Shown here piece by piece: positions 34,731 to 45,771 of a DNA stretch of 64,000 bases (the stretch's first letter is position 1; each line of letters opens with the position of its first letter). The notes beneath the pieces were generated by a model that was not told the origin of the DNA, did not search any database, and saw only the letters and a program-made list of their open reading frames with translations. Source of the DNA: Stygiobacter sp. (GTDB lineage: Bacteria; Pseudomonadota; Alphaproteobacteria; Rhodospirillales; Magnetospirillaceae); assembly GCA_006218045.1 (NCBI GenBank), contig VBWB01000029.1, positions 1-64,000 of the forward strand, given 5' to 3'. The translations under genes and the position numbers were made by a program.

Positions 34731-35807
34731 CTATTTCCCCGCCCCGGCCTTGATCACCGCGGCGAAAACGTCGCGCGTGGCGTCGAAAGCCGGCGGTGGC
34801 AGGCTGTCCAGTTGCGCCAGCCGGTCGGCGTAGCGCCGCACCATCCAAGGCGTGGCGCCGCCACCGAAGCTTTGGCGGTACTCGTCCTCGCCCAACTCGG
34901 CATAGGCCACGTACAGGAAGGTGACGAACAGGCGGATGTCGTCGCCCAGCACCGGCATGATGGCGGCGATGGCCTCGGTGGAGGTGCCGGCGATGTGGGC
35001 CAGAACCCGGCGCAGCCGACCATTGTCGCCGCCGGGAAACAGCCGGCCCAAATCCATCTGGGTGCACACCTTCCACAGGATTTCGCCGTCGATGGTGTCG
35101 CCCGACGATTTGATCAGGCGGCTGGCATTGCCCAGCAACAAGGGCTGGCCGCCGCCGGCCATGTTGGCGCGTTCCTCACGGCTGGCCAGGGCGCGCAGTT
35201 CCGCCGGCTCGCGGATATCCAGGATGCGCGGCCCCAGTTTCACCACCATGGCCGGTTCCAACGGGGTGTAATGGGGGATCAGGCGGGCCTGCCAGTCGAA
35301 GCGCAGATAATCGCGGATGACCGCGAACAGGGAATCACCCGCCCCGGTGATGGTGCGGACCACATCGGGCGGCGGCTCGATCAGCCCCATGGCCACCAGC
35401 AGCTTGCGCCAGGGCGGCAATTTGTCGATCCGGGTTTCGCGCACCCGCCGGCTGGCGCCGAGCTTGCGGCGGAAATGCCGCCGGGCCGAGGCGCGCACGA
35501 TCAGCGCCACCGCCTCGCCCAAGGTGCGACCGCACCACAAAAGACCGTCCAGCTCGCGCACCGGCTGGCGCTGGACATCGGTCACCGAATCGGTGAACAG
35601 GTCGGGGCGGGTGCGAAACAGGGCGAAACACGAATCGAGGATTTCAGGATCGTTCATGGCCGCTTCATAGATGCCGGGGCCGGCATCGAGCTTGGCCAAA
35701 GCCGGAATCTCGCGCCGGAAAATTGCCGACATCTCGCCCTTCAAGGCGTCAACGATCTGATCCGTGGGCCGGGACGGCGCCATGGCATCGGTTAAAGCAG
35801 CGACCAT
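34731..35807 (-). CDS. Conserved hypothetical protein, 358 aa
   Basis: A soluble, mostly helical protein without signal peptide. Recognisable stretches are DALKGEMSAIFRREIPALAKLD, RELDGLLWCGRTLGEAVALIVRASARRHF, LFAVIRDYLRFDWQARLIPHY and IAAIMPVLGDDIRLFVTFLYVAYAELGEDEYRQ. I recognise no family or catalytic motif. ATG 35807 has AAAGGG upstream; GTG 35822 is an alternative. It stands alone between convergent and codirectional neighbours. Confidence 0.6.
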   Translation of the reverse strand: MVAALTDAMAPSRPTDQIVDALKGEMSAIFRREIPALAKLDAGPGIYEAAMNDPEILDSCFALFRTRPDLFTDSVTDVQRQPVRELDGLLWCGRTLGEAVALIVRASARRHFRRKLGASRRVRETRIDKLPPWRKLLVAMGLIEPPPDVVRTITGAGDSLFAVIRDYLRFDWQARLIPHYTPLEPAMVVKLGPRILDIREPAELRALASREERANMAGGGQPLLLGNASRLIKSSGDTIDGEILWKVCTQMDLGRLFPGGDNGRLRRVLAHIAGTSTEAIAAIMPVLGDDIRLFVTFLYVAYAELGEDEYRQSFGGGATPWMVRRYADRLAQLDSLPPPAFDATRDVFAAVIKAGAGK

Positions 35808-35926
35808 GCGCCACCCTTTCACAACCAGTCCACGCCCATACCCAGCTACGGTATTATCATCCCGATAAATAAAATTGCAGCGTCGAATTGTGATATTTTG
35901 CGTTGCAACAACACGTGTGGCGGGCA

Positions 35927-35962
35927 GAACAACGGGGCGGACGATTGCCTGCCCCGTTGTTC
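35927..35962 (-). terminator. 12-bp hairpin downstream of the malyl-CoA lyase gene
   Basis: GAACAACGGGGC (35927-35938) and GCCCCGTTGTTC (35951-35962) form a perfect 12-bp stem with a 12-nt loop, 15 bp beyond the stop of the minus-strand lyase gene. The run of T is short, so termination is likely but not certain. The surrounding 35808-35976 is AT-rich and has no gene. Confidence 0.6.
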
Positions 35963-35976
35963 AATCAGGGATATTA

Positions 35977-37026
35977 TTACAGGCCGTATTGAGCGGCCAT
36001 CACCGGATCCTTGGCGGCGACGACGCGGGCCAAGTCGACGATGACCTTGGCCTGCTTCCAGGTGGCGTCGTCCTGCATCTTGCCGTCGATCATCACCGCG
36101 CCGGTGCCGTCGGGCATGGCATCCAGAATCTTCTTGGCGAACAGCACTTCGCTGGCTTCGGGGCTGAACACCTTCTTGGCGATGTCGATCTGGTTGGGGT
36201 GCAGGCTCCAGGCGCCGGCGCAACCCAACAGGAAGGCGTTGCGGAACTGGGCCTCGCAGGCCGGGCTGTCCGAGAAATCGCCGAACGGGCCATAGAAGGC
36301 CTTGATGCCGGCGGATTGGCAGGCGTCAACCATCTTGGCCACGGTGTAATGCCACAGATCCTGCTGGAACAAGGTGCGCGGCGCATCATTCTTGGCATCT
36401 TCAAGCACGCCATAGAACGGATGACCGCCGCCGACACGGGTGGTCTTCATGCCGCGCGACGCCGCCAGATCGGCCGGCCCCAGGCTCATGCCGTGCATGC
36501 GCGGGGAGGCTTGGGCGATGGCGGCGACGTTTTCCACCCCCAACGCGGTTTCCAGGATGGCGTGGATCATGATCGGCTTGGCGATGGCGTGCTTGGCTTC
36601 CAACTGGGCCAGCAACTGGTCGAGATAATGGATGTCCCACGGCCCTTCCACCTTGGGCAGCATGATCACGTCCAGCTTGTTGCCGGCCTCGGCCACCAAG
36701 GTGGTGACGTCGTCCAGGAACCAGGGCGAGTTCAGGCAATTGACGCGGGTCCACAGACCGGTGCCGCAGGCCGGGTCCCAAGCCTTGGCCACCTCGACGA
36801 AGCCGGCGCGGGCCGCTTCCTTGGCATCGGCGGGGATGGCGTCTTCCAGATTGCCGAGCAGAACGTCGACGTTCTTGGCCATGTCACCGGCTTTGGCCCG
36901 CATCTTTTCCACATGCGGCGGAAAGAAATGGATCATGCGTTCCAGCCGCACCGGCAATTCGCGATAGGGCGCAGGGGCGCCGATGGCCAACGGCTCGAAG
37001 AACTTCCTGGGCGGTTTGATGCTCAT
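35977..37026 (-). CDS. mcl: L-malyl-CoA/beta-methylmalyl-CoA lyase (HpcH/HpaI-CitE family)
   Basis: A 349-residue lyase. Motifs: [23 protein letters not shown] at the start, [17 protein letters not shown] (acidic metal site), [43 protein letters not shown] and [15 protein letters not shown], with [13 protein letters not shown] near the end. This pattern is that of Rhodobacter-type Mcl1, which cleaves malyl-CoA to acetyl-CoA and glyoxylate and beta-methylmalyl-CoA to propionyl-CoA and glyoxylate. Propionyl-CoA so formed could feed the methylmalonyl-CoA mutase 2 kb away, as in the ethylmalonyl-CoA pathway. ATG 37026 follows homology. Confidence 0.9.
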   Translation of the reverse strand: MSIKPPRKFFEPLAIGAPAPYRELPVRLERMIHFFPPHVEKMRAKAGDMAKNVDVLLGNLEDAIPADAKEAARAGFVEVAKAWDPACGTGLWTRVNCLNSPWFLDDVTTLVAEAGNKLDVIMLPKVEGPWDIHYLDQLLAQLEAKHAIAKPIMIHAILETALGVENVAAIAQASPRMHGMSLGPADLAASRGMKTTRVGGGHPFYGVLEDAKNDAPRTLFQQDLWHYTVAKMVDACQSAGIKAFYGPFGDFSDSPACEAQFRNAFLLGCAGAWSLHPNQIDIAKKVFSPEASEVLFAKKILDAMPDGTGAVMIDGKMQDDATWKQAKVIVDLARVVAAKDPVMAAQYGL

Positions 37027-37110
37027 GATGCGCAATCCTCTTGCGGGGAAACCGGGATGGGGCGCAATAATGATGCGTGATACCGCGCTGCACAAGGGAT
37101 TTGTTGCGCG

Positions 37111-37386
37111 TTACGACCAGCGTCGATAGCTGTCATGGGGGCCGACATCGACAGCGACGAAAACTTCCTTCTCTTGCTCCATTTCAAGGCGGAGCAATAT
37201 CCGATACTTCAGATTAACGCGTATGGTCCAATAGACCTCGGTTCCCTTGATTCGTTCGAGATTCAAGGATGGCCGTGGCGGATTTTCCTGAAGCTTCAGC
37301 AGTGCTTTGTCCGTTGCTTTTTGTAAGTCTTTTGGCAAATCGCCATAAGCCTGGGCAAAAAGATTATCAAGCCGGACCCATGCCAT
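37111..37386 (-). CDS. RelE/ParE-superfamily toxin-like protein
   Basis: A 91-residue protein: MAWVRLDNLFAQAYGDLP, helical DLQKATDKALLKLQENP, then the beta sheet YWTIRVNLKYRILLRLE and ending VGPHDSYRRW. The R-(I/L)-L-x6 and HDxYR(R)W ends match RelE/HigB-like mRNA interferase folds. The ATG overlaps the TAA of the upstream gene (TAATG), so the two are coupled. The partner is a 180-residue coiled-coil protein rather than a small antitoxin. Base composition appears lower in GC than in the flanking genes, suggesting transfer. Activity is inferred from fold only. Confidence 0.7.
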   Translation of the reverse strand: MAWVRLDNLFAQAYGDLPKDLQKATDKALLKLQENPPRPSLNLERIKGTEVYWTIRVNLKYRILLRLEMEQEKEVFVAVDVGPHDSYRRWS

Positions 37387-37928
37387 TATCGACGCAGAGC
37401 CTTTAGCTGTTTCGCCAAATCCGCCGCCTGATCGGTGGCCGGTAATGTCCCTCCCCTGCCAACCTCAGCCCTGATCGTCATGAACTGCCACCGTGCATCC
37501 CGGATTTGCTCAAGCATCAGATACATAGCCGCGATTTCACGCTTAAGGACGGGCACCAGGCCAGCCGTGACCAGCATCTCGTCTTTCAGGGCCTTAGCCA
37601 GAAATCGTTCGGAATGCTGGATTCTGGGAATCAGTTGATCGGCGTACTCCCGCTCGATCGATAAGAGTTCACTGATAATCTGATCCAGGTTTTCCGGACC
37701 ACCATCACTGATTTCATCCCGCGCAGCCGTGACCAGCCGCTCATACGCTTGCCCCGCGGACAGCACGTCCTGGTAAAGGGCATCAACCTCCCGCCCCATC
37801 CGACCGACCCGGGCCAACATGCCATCGATTTTCCGCAACAACTCATCGTTCGGCGCAAGCACGTCGAAACGTTGCACACTGACATGCGTCTCCAGCAGAA
37901 AACTGCTCAAATCGATAGCCAAGCCCAT
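37386..37928 (-). CDS. Coiled-coil protein coupled to the RelE-like gene (candidate atypical antitoxin)
   Basis: A 180-residue, almost entirely helical protein with heptad-like stretches (LLRKIDGMLARVGRMGREVDAL, ISELLSIEREYADQLIPRIQH). There is no signal peptide and no recognised DNA-binding motif. ATG 37928 has AGGAGG 6 nt upstream; an earlier ATG (37979) is less likely. It precedes the toxin-like gene, where an antitoxin would be. An AATTCGAATT palindrome (37981-37990) lies in the upstream region. No family recognised, so the antitoxin role is a hypothesis from position. Confidence 0.6.
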   Translation of the reverse strand: MGLAIDLSSFLLETHVSVQRFDVLAPNDELLRKIDGMLARVGRMGREVDALYQDVLSAGQAYERLVTAARDEISDGGPENLDQIISELLSIEREYADQLIPRIQHSERFLAKALKDEMLVTAGLVPVLKREIAAMYLMLEQIRDARWQFMTIRAEVGRGGTLPATDQAADLAKQLKALRR

Positions 37929-37988
37929 GACGACCTCCTCATGGGAAGATAATGCCTGCAATACGCTTATGTAAGCCACAAATTCGAA

Positions 37989-38843
37989 TTACCAGCCCCG
38001 CTTGAGGCCATGGGCGATGGCCGCGTAATCGGGCTCGCTGTCCGGGCACAACACGCCGTGACGGATGAGGAAATCCAGGATGACCAGATTGACGTTGGCC
38101 TTGAAATCCTGGGTGTCGCGGATGCGGGCCATCACCTCGTCCACCTCCATCAGGGCGAAGCTTTCCACCTCGCCATCGGTGTTGCGCGGGGTGAAGTCCG
38201 CGGGCAATTCCAGGTCATAGCAGAACATGACGTCGGGCTTCAGTCCCCATTGGTCCTCGACGCAATAGGAGATCACCCCCACCGGGCGGGCGGTCTGGGC
38301 CAGGGCCGCCGGCACGGTGGCTTCTTCCGCCGCTTCCTTGATCAGATTGTCGCGCAACGACAAATGGGCGGGCTGGCCGCCAGCGATCAGATTGTCCAGC
38401 TTGCCGGGCGCCACCGTGCGGTCCGCCGCCCGCTTGGCCACCCACAGCTTCAGCCTTTGGCCATCGCGGACGAAGCCGTTGACGTGAACGCCGAAGGCGC
38501 GCACCCCGAACAGGCTGACCACGCCGCGATCCATGGTCATCACCGGTTCTTCCCCCCAGGCGCGGGCGACACGGTAACGTTCGCCGCGCAAGGGGGGCGT
38601 CTGCCATTTGGCGTTCAAGGCCCGGCACACCTGATCCACCGCCTGCGAGCGCGCCTCCGACTCGCTCAGGTGACGCTGAAGGTGGACGGCATCGGGGGTG
38701 ACGGCGAAAACCGTCTCGTATTGCTCCAGATGCCAGGCGATGTCGCCGCGTACCCAGCCCACCTGCCGACCGCCGACGATAAAGGGGCGGAAGCGGTTGA
38801 GATCGTGACGATTACAGGTCTCTATGTGATCAAGAAAAGCCAT
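37989..38843 (-). CDS. Nudix hydrolase with N-terminal DUF4743 domain
   Basis: A 284-residue protein. The N-terminal 110 residues (FLDHIETCNRHDLNRFRPF, VGWVRGDIAWHLEQYE) match DUF4743. The C-terminal Nudix domain has its box in GQPAHLSLRDNLIKEAAEEAT, with the REUxEE core degenerate (K-E-A-A-E-E). Members resemble thiamine-pyrophosphate-related Nudix proteins of plants and fungi. It likely hydrolyses a nucleoside diphosphate-linked compound. ATG 38843 follows the domain start. Confidence 0.85.
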   Translation of the reverse strand: MAFLDHIETCNRHDLNRFRPFIVGGRQVGWVRGDIAWHLEQYETVFAVTPDAVHLQRHLSESEARSQAVDQVCRALNAKWQTPPLRGERYRVARAWGEEPVMTMDRGVVSLFGVRAFGVHVNGFVRDGQRLKLWVAKRAADRTVAPGKLDNLIAGGQPAHLSLRDNLIKEAAEEATVPAALAQTARPVGVISYCVEDQWGLKPDVMFCYDLELPADFTPRNTDGEVESFALMEVDEVMARIRDTQDFKANVNLVILDFLIRHGVLCPDSEPDYAAIAHGLKRGW

Positions 38844-38998
38844 GGCCCCTGATGGAAGCGCAAAGCCCACCCCCAGGTCAAGCACGGCATGGCCCCAGCC
38901 CAACCGGAAGGGCTGGTGGCAAAGCGGCAGTCCAAGACCGAATTACCGATTTTTCGAGTGCGATTTCATGGCCCTAGTTGATTGTCCGGTAATGGACT

Positions 38999-39053
38999 AA
39001 ACCTTATGGCGGGGCTATACTCCGGCCCTCTCGGGGTTGAGATCATAAGGTTT
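38999..39053 (+). promoter_or_regulatory. Leader stem-loop directly before the mutase ribosome-binding site
   Basis: AAACCTTAT (38999-39007) and ATAAGGTTT (39045-39053) are perfect 9-bp complements 37 nt apart; the 3' arm ends two bases before the GGAGGA of the mutase gene. Inside, GC-rich segments can pair further. This could control translation of the mutase, or be a chance inverted repeat around the promoter. It does not match the cobalamin riboswitch. Confidence 0.35.
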
Positions 39054-39065
39054 CTGGAGGAAAAG

Positions 39066-41198
<2,133 letters not shown>

Positions 41199-41219
41199 TC
41201 AATCGGTCGGTGACTGAAC

Positions 41220-41254
41220 AAAAGGCCATTCGGGGCAGCCCGGATGGCCTTTTT
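41220..41254 (+). terminator. Rho-independent terminator of the mutase gene
   Basis: AAAAGGCCAT pairs with ATGGCCTTTT around a GC-rich inner stem (CGGG/CCCG) and ends in TTTTT. It lies 22 bp after the stop codon. A textbook intrinsic terminator. Confidence 0.92.
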
Positions 41255-41309
41255 GCCGTTCAGGGTCCATGATGATTTCGGGATGGTCATCAGACGGGGG
41301 TCCAAAGTG

Positions 41310-41801
41310 ATGAAGCGCAGTCTTCTTGTTATGGCGATGCTGTTGGTTCCGTTTGCCCTTCCCGCTGCCGAAACCGGCTCGGTGACGATGGTGCCGCCAT
41401 CGGTGGACGGCTCGGCCATCGTCCAAGTGGCGGGTAGGTCCCTGTCCCTGTCCGATATTGAAAAGCTGCCCTTGCGACAATCGCGCATGGCCAACCCATG
41501 GTCGCCCGATGGCGCGGTTTGGATGGGGGTGCGGCTGGCGGACGTCCTGGCGGCTCAGGGTCTGGCGGGGCGCGAGGTCGCCTTGCGGGCGCGCGACGAT
41601 TACACCATCCGCCTGAAGCCGACCGACATCACTGGCGATGAACCGTTGCTGGCCACTCGCAGGGACGGCAAGCCGCTGGACCCGGCCACCACCGGGCCGC
41701 TGATGCTGGTCTGGCCGGCCCAAGCGGAAAAGGTGATGGCCAAGACGGCACCTGACGCCAACTGGATATGGGGCATCGTCGAGATCAAGGCGGTGCCTTA
41801 A
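41310..41801 (+). CDS. Small periplasmic protein with sulfite-oxidase-like molybdopterin fold
   Basis: A 163-residue exported protein with a signal peptide MKRSLLVMAMLLVPFALPAA. The mature part reads VAGRSLSLSDIEKLPLRQ, WMGVRLADVLAAQGL, and DDYTIRLKPTDI, the pattern of the oxidoreductase molybdopterin-binding domain. No clear cofactor-binding cysteine is seen, so it may be a non-catalytic relative. Preceded by the mutase terminator, it has its own promoter region. The function is unknown. Confidence 0.72.
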   Translation: MKRSLLVMAMLLVPFALPAAETGSVTMVPPSVDGSAIVQVAGRSLSLSDIEKLPLRQSRMANPWSPDGAVWMGVRLADVLAAQGLAGREVALRARDDYTIRLKPTDITGDEPLLATRRDGKPLDPATTGPLMLVWPAQAEKVMAKTAPDANWIWGIVEIKAVP

Positions 41802-41809
41802 ACCTCTGA

Positions 41810-41845
41810 TTAGACCAGTTTCAGCTAAAGCGGAAACTGGTCTAA
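41810..41845. terminator. 13-bp hairpin between convergent genes
   Basis: TTAGACCAGTTTC (41810-41822) pairs perfectly with GAAACTGGTCTAA (41833-41845), loop 10 nt. It stands 9 bp after the periplasmic protein gene and before the minus-strand membrane protein gene, and could serve both; CTCTTAC follows rather than a T run. Confidence 0.55.
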
Positions 41846-41912
41846 CTCTTACAAATGGCCCGTGACGGAGGCTTATCGCATATCCACGCTTTGCGTGAAA
41901 ATGCTCTAACTG

Positions 41913-42605
41913 TCAGTCAGTGAAGATGGGTAAGGGAGAGAGTATTCCGCGCTCGATGGCGATGTTGTACAAAGCCATCACGGTGGAAAGCAGCACAGCC
42001 ATCATCGAATATGGTTCAGGGATATCTGGAATCAGTTGCAGGATCAGGAAGAATTCCTCGTGGGTCAGGCTGTTCTTATTGATCAGGCTGATGACGGCGC
42101 CGATGATGTTGATGATCAAAATCGGCTTGGCGAAGACGGAATGCAGGCCGGCGACAAAGACCAGACTGAAAAGGCCCAGGGTCGAGAAAAATACCCCTAT
42201 CGCCTGAAAGCCGAATATCTGGCGATTAATGTCTTGTGCCGAGAACACAAAAGCCGCCGATAGTAGAAATATGAAAACCAGGAACTTAAAAAAATTAAGG
42301 TCTCCGTTCAATTTCAAGAATGCAATCTTGATGAATTGAAAGGCGACATAAGACATTATCGCCAGAATGAATAATTTAACGACACCCTCCTCGCTGATGG
42401 CCGATATGGCTTCGATGCTTTGAAAGGCTTCGTCCAGCAAGGTGTACTGGCCGCTTAGGACGAAAGCCAGAGCCGCACTGCCAAGGATCGTCACGATATC
42501 CTTGCGTAAATTGGCGCGGATGGCCGTGGAATCCGATGCGGTTCGGATGATCCCCGAAACGATGGCATAGGGCAGCATTAAGATCACAAACAGCAGACCC
42601 GCCAT
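41913..42605 (-). CDS. Integral membrane protein of unknown function, 230 aa
   Basis: About six hydrophobic segments (for example VKLFILAIMSYVAFQFIKIAF, FLVFIFLLSAAFVF, SVFAKPILIINIIGAVISL). No family recognised. The coding sequence looks clearly AT-richer than its neighbours, with Lys, Ile and Phe frequent, suggesting recent acquisition. The upstream 42606-42660 is very AT-rich and likely holds the promoter. Confidence 0.6.
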   Translation of the reverse strand: MAGLLFVILMLPYAIVSGIIRTASDSTAIRANLRKDIVTILGSAALAFVLSGQYTLLDEAFQSIEAISAISEEGVVKLFILAIMSYVAFQFIKIAFLKLNGDLNFFKFLVFIFLLSAAFVFSAQDINRQIFGFQAIGVFFSTLGLFSLVFVAGLHSVFAKPILIINIIGAVISLINKNSLTHEEFFLILQLIPDIPEPYSMMAVLLSTVMALYNIAIERGILSPLPIFTD

Positions 42606-42674
42606 GAAAATAACCAGCAGTAGTATTTTTCATCAAAAATATACTATAACGAGTGCTGGGCCGAAAGACCACAC

Positions 42675-42708
42675 AAAAAACCCCCGCCAGCGGTGCCGGC
42701 GGGGGTTT
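42675..42708 (-). terminator. Rho-independent terminator of ppa
   Basis: Read on the minus strand, a GC-only stem (CCCCCGCCGGC with a complementary GGCGGGGG arm) is followed by six T residues (AAAAAA at 42675-42680 on the plus strand). It lies 25 bp beyond the ppa stop. Confidence 0.9.
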
Positions 42709-42732
42709 CATCGTCAGGCGAAGAAAGCAAGC

Positions 42733-43269
42733 TTACTTCTTCTTCTTTTCCGCCTTCTTGATGCCGGTTTCGATGATGGCGGCGGCGTCTTCCGGTCCCT
42801 TCCAGCCCAGGCACTTGACCCACTTGTCCTTTTCCAGGTCCTTGTAGTGGGTGAAGAAGTGCTCGATCTGCTCGATCAGGGTGGTGGGCAGATCGGTATA
42901 GCTGACCACGTTGTCGTAATAGGGGTGCAGCTTGGGATGCGGCACCGCCAGGATCTTTTCGTCCTGGCCGCTTTCGTCTTCCATCAGCAGCACGCCGATG
43001 GGGCGGCAGCGCATGACCGAGCCGACGGCGACGCCGTGCTTGCCGACCACCATCACGTCCACCGGGTCACCGTCTTCCGACAGGGTGTGGGGGATGAAAC
43101 CGTAATTGGTCGGATAGAACATGGCGGTGTGCAGGAAACGGTCCACGAACATGGCGCCGGATTCCTTGTCGATTTCGTACTTCACCGGATCGCCGCGCAG
43201 CGGGATCTCGATGATGACGTTGATGTCGTTGGGCGGGTTCTTGCCGATCGGGATCTTCTTGATGTCCAT
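42733..43269 (-). CDS. ppa: Inorganic pyrophosphatase (family I)
   Basis: A 178-residue enzyme that hydrolyses PPi to phosphate in the cytosol. Motifs: the early [21 protein letters not shown], the active-site [10 protein letters not shown] and later [14 protein letters not shown] with its acidic metal ligands. A lysine-rich tail (KKAEKKKK) ends it. It follows ald on the same strand by a 1-bp gap, so the two are probably co-transcribed, and a strong terminator follows. Confidence 0.97.
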   Translation of the reverse strand: MDIKKIPIGKNPPNDINVIIEIPLRGDPVKYEIDKESGAMFVDRFLHTAMFYPTNYGFIPHTLSEDGDPVDVMVVGKHGVAVGSVMRCRPIGVLLMEDESGQDEKILAVPHPKLHPYYDNVVSYTDLPTTLIEQIEHFFTHYKDLEKDKWVKCLGWKGPEDAAAIIETGIKKAEKKKK

Positions 43270-43270
43270 T

Positions 43271-44401
43271 TTATTGTCCTTGTTGCCTTGTCAAAGCGGC
43301 CTCGGGGTCCAAATACTCCAAACCGAGGTCGCGCGCCACAGCCTCGTGCGTGACATTTCCACTGTGGATGTTCAATCCCGCCTTCAAATGCGGGTCTTCG
43401 GCCAATGCCCTGGCCCACCCCTTGTCGGCCAAGGCCAGGACAAAGGGAAGCGTGGCATGCCCAAGCGCGAAAGCCGAGGTGCGGGCGACGGCGCCGGGCA
43501 TGTTGGTGACACAATAATGCACCACGCCCGCATGCACATAGGTGGGTTGGGCGTGGCTGGTGGGACGCGCGGTGGCGATGCAGCCGCCCTGGTCGATGGC
43601 GACGTCGACGATGACCGAGCCGGGGCGCATGGAAGCGACCATTTCCGCCGACACCAGACGCGGCGCGGCGGCACCGGGGATCAGCACGGCGCCGACCAGC
43701 AGATCGGCCTGGGGCACCAGGGTTTCCAGGGCGTCCAAGGTGGCGTAGCGGGTCAGGATGCGGCCGCCGAAGGCTTCATCCAGATGACGCAGGCGGGGAA
43801 GCGATTTGTCGATGATGGTCACCCGCGCCCCCAGGCCCATGGCCAGACGCGCCGCATTGGTGCCGACCACGCCGCCGCCCAGGACCACCACCCGGGCCGG
43901 TGCCACGCCGGGCACGCCGCCCAGCAGGATACCGGCGCCGCCTTGTTCCTTTTCCAGGCAATGGGCGCCCACCTGGGCGGCCATGCGCCCGGCCACCTCG
44001 CTCATGGGGGCCAAAAGCGGCAGGCCGCCTTGGCCATCGGTCACCGTTTCATAGGCGATGGCGGTACAGCCGGACTCGAGCAAGGCCCGTGTCTGCACCG
44101 GATCGGGGGCCAGATGCAGATAAGTGAACAACACCTGACCGGGGCGCAGCAGGGGATATTCCGCCGCTTGCGGCTCCTTGACCTTGACGATCATCTGGGC
44201 GGCGGCGAACACCCGGGCGGCATCATCGGCGATGTCGGCCCCGGCCTGGATATAAGCATGGTCGCCGCAGCCGATACCGGCCCCGGCCCCGGTTTCCACC
44301 AACACCCGATGGCCGTGGGCGACCAGTTCACGCACCGCCGCCGGCACCAGACCGACGCGGTATTCATGGGTCTTGATCTCTTTGGGGACGCCGACGAGCA
44401 T
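43271..44401 (-). CDS. ald: Alanine dehydrogenase
   Basis: A 376-residue NAD-dependent enzyme interconverting L-alanine and pyruvate plus ammonia. The N-terminal signature [20 protein letters not shown] and the Rossmann motif [14 protein letters not shown] are diagnostic; [15 protein letters not shown] and [22 protein letters not shown] also match. ATG 44401 has AAAGG upstream and fits the family length. It begins 11 bp before the end of the upstream MFS gene. Confidence 0.97.
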   Translation of the reverse strand: MLVGVPKEIKTHEYRVGLVPAAVRELVAHGHRVLVETGAGAGIGCGDHAYIQAGADIADDAARVFAAAQMIVKVKEPQAAEYPLLRPGQVLFTYLHLAPDPVQTRALLESGCTAIAYETVTDGQGGLPLLAPMSEVAGRMAAQVGAHCLEKEQGGAGILLGGVPGVAPARVVVLGGGVVGTNAARLAMGLGARVTIIDKSLPRLRHLDEAFGGRILTRYATLDALETLVPQADLLVGAVLIPGAAAPRLVSAEMVASMRPGSVIVDVAIDQGGCIATARPTSHAQPTYVHAGVVHYCVTNMPGAVARTSAFALGHATLPFVLALADKGWARALAEDPHLKAGLNIHSGNVTHEAVARDLGLEYLDPEAALTRQQGQ

Positions 44402-44412
44402 GAAGGTGCCTT

Positions 44413-45711
44413 TCATTTTGGTCCAGGATGAACCCAAGTTCGACCGGGTTCAACCCGAGCCTTGCGCATCATCCATAGCAACAACAGCAGCCCCGGCAGT
44501 GCCACCAATGTGGACAGCAGGAAGAAATCGACCCAGCCCAGGCGCTCGGCCAGTAATCCGGTGGTCGAGGCGATCAGGGTACGGCCCACCGCCGCCAGCG
44601 ACGACAGTAGCGCATATTGCGTGCCGGTATAGCTCAGGCTGCACAGACCCGACATATAAGCGACGAAAGCGGCGGACCCCAGCCCGCCGGTGAAGTTCTC
44701 CACCGCGATGGTCAGGGTCAGGGCCAGGATGTCGTGACCCATCACCGCCTGCCAGGCGAACATCAGGTTCGAGCCCATCTGCAACACCCCGCACAGCAGC
44801 AGGCTTTTGAACAGGCCGAAACGGGCCACCAGCACGCCGCCGACGAAGGTGCCGGCCAAGGTGGCGGTGAAGCCGAACAGCTTGGACACCGAGGCGATCT
44901 CGTTCTTGGAAAAGCCCATGCGCACGTAGAACGGATTGGCCATCATTCCGGCGAAGGCGTCGCCCAGCTTGTAAAGCAGGATGAAGGCCAGCACGCCCAG
45001 GATCATCCAGCCCTGGCGCCGGGCCATGTCCATGAACGGGTCGGCCACCGCGTGCCTGAGCCAGCCGGTCATGCCGGGCGGCGGCGGCGGCAGATCGGCC
45101 ACCGGCTCGGCATTGGCCAGCACCGTCGCCATGCCCACCAGCACCAGCGCCGCCATCACCGCGTAGGTCAGGCTCCACGAGCCGCTGAACTGGGCCAGAT
45201 ACAAGGCCCCGGCCCCGGTGGTCAGCATGGCGATGCGGTATCCCGCCTGCACCGCCGCCGCACCGGCGCCGTATTGCTCGGCATCCAGGATTTCGACGCG
45301 ATAGGCGTCGATGACGATGTCCTGGCTGGCCGAGCAAAAGGCCACCACCACCGCCAGCAGCGCCGTCAGTTCCGGTCGTGCCGCCGGGTCGTTGAAACCC
45401 AGGCCGAGCAAGGCGGCGATCAACAGGGTCTGGGTCGCCAGCATCCAGGCACGGCGGCGCCCGAACAGCCGGGTCAGCAGCGGCAGGCGCACCTGGTCGA
45501 TCAACGGCGCCCAGGCGAATTTGAAGATATAAGGTGTGCCCACCAGCGAGAAATAGCCGATGGTGGCCAGCGATACCTGGGCCTCGGTCAGCCACAGGGC
45601 CAGGGTCGAGCCGGTCAGGGCCAGGGGCAGGCCGCTGGAGAAGCCCAGCAGCAACACGGTCAGGATGCGGCGGTCGCCATAGACCGCCAACGCCTTGGCC
45701 AATTTATCCAT
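44413..45711 (-). CDS. ampG: AmpG-like muropeptide MFS transporter
   Basis: A 432-residue permease with about 12 hydrophobic segments. LLLGFSSGLPLALTGSTLALWLTE near the start, FSLVGTPYIFKFAWAPLIDQ, CSASQDIVIDAYRVE and FTGGLGSAAFVAYMSGLCS match AmpG, which imports anhydro-muropeptides from the periplasm for cell-wall recycling. It is the first gene of the stretch with ald and ppa. Confidence 0.88.
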   Translation of the reverse strand: MDKLAKALAVYGDRRILTVLLLGFSSGLPLALTGSTLALWLTEAQVSLATIGYFSLVGTPYIFKFAWAPLIDQVRLPLLTRLFGRRRAWMLATQTLLIAALLGLGFNDPAARPELTALLAVVVAFCSASQDIVIDAYRVEILDAEQYGAGAAAVQAGYRIAMLTTGAGALYLAQFSGSWSLTYAVMAALVLVGMATVLANAEPVADLPPPPPGMTGWLRHAVADPFMDMARRQGWMILGVLAFILLYKLGDAFAGMMANPFYVRMGFSKNEIASVSKLFGFTATLAGTFVGGVLVARFGLFKSLLLCGVLQMGSNLMFAWQAVMGHDILALTLTIAVENFTGGLGSAAFVAYMSGLCSLSYTGTQYALLSSLAAVGRTLIASTTGLLAERLGWVDFFLLSTLVALPGLLLLLWMMRKARVEPGRTWVHPGPK

Positions 45712-45771
45712 GATGCGTCCCGACCAGACAGAAGGAAGACCAGCATTGTCCGGCCAAGGGTTAAAGCCGCG

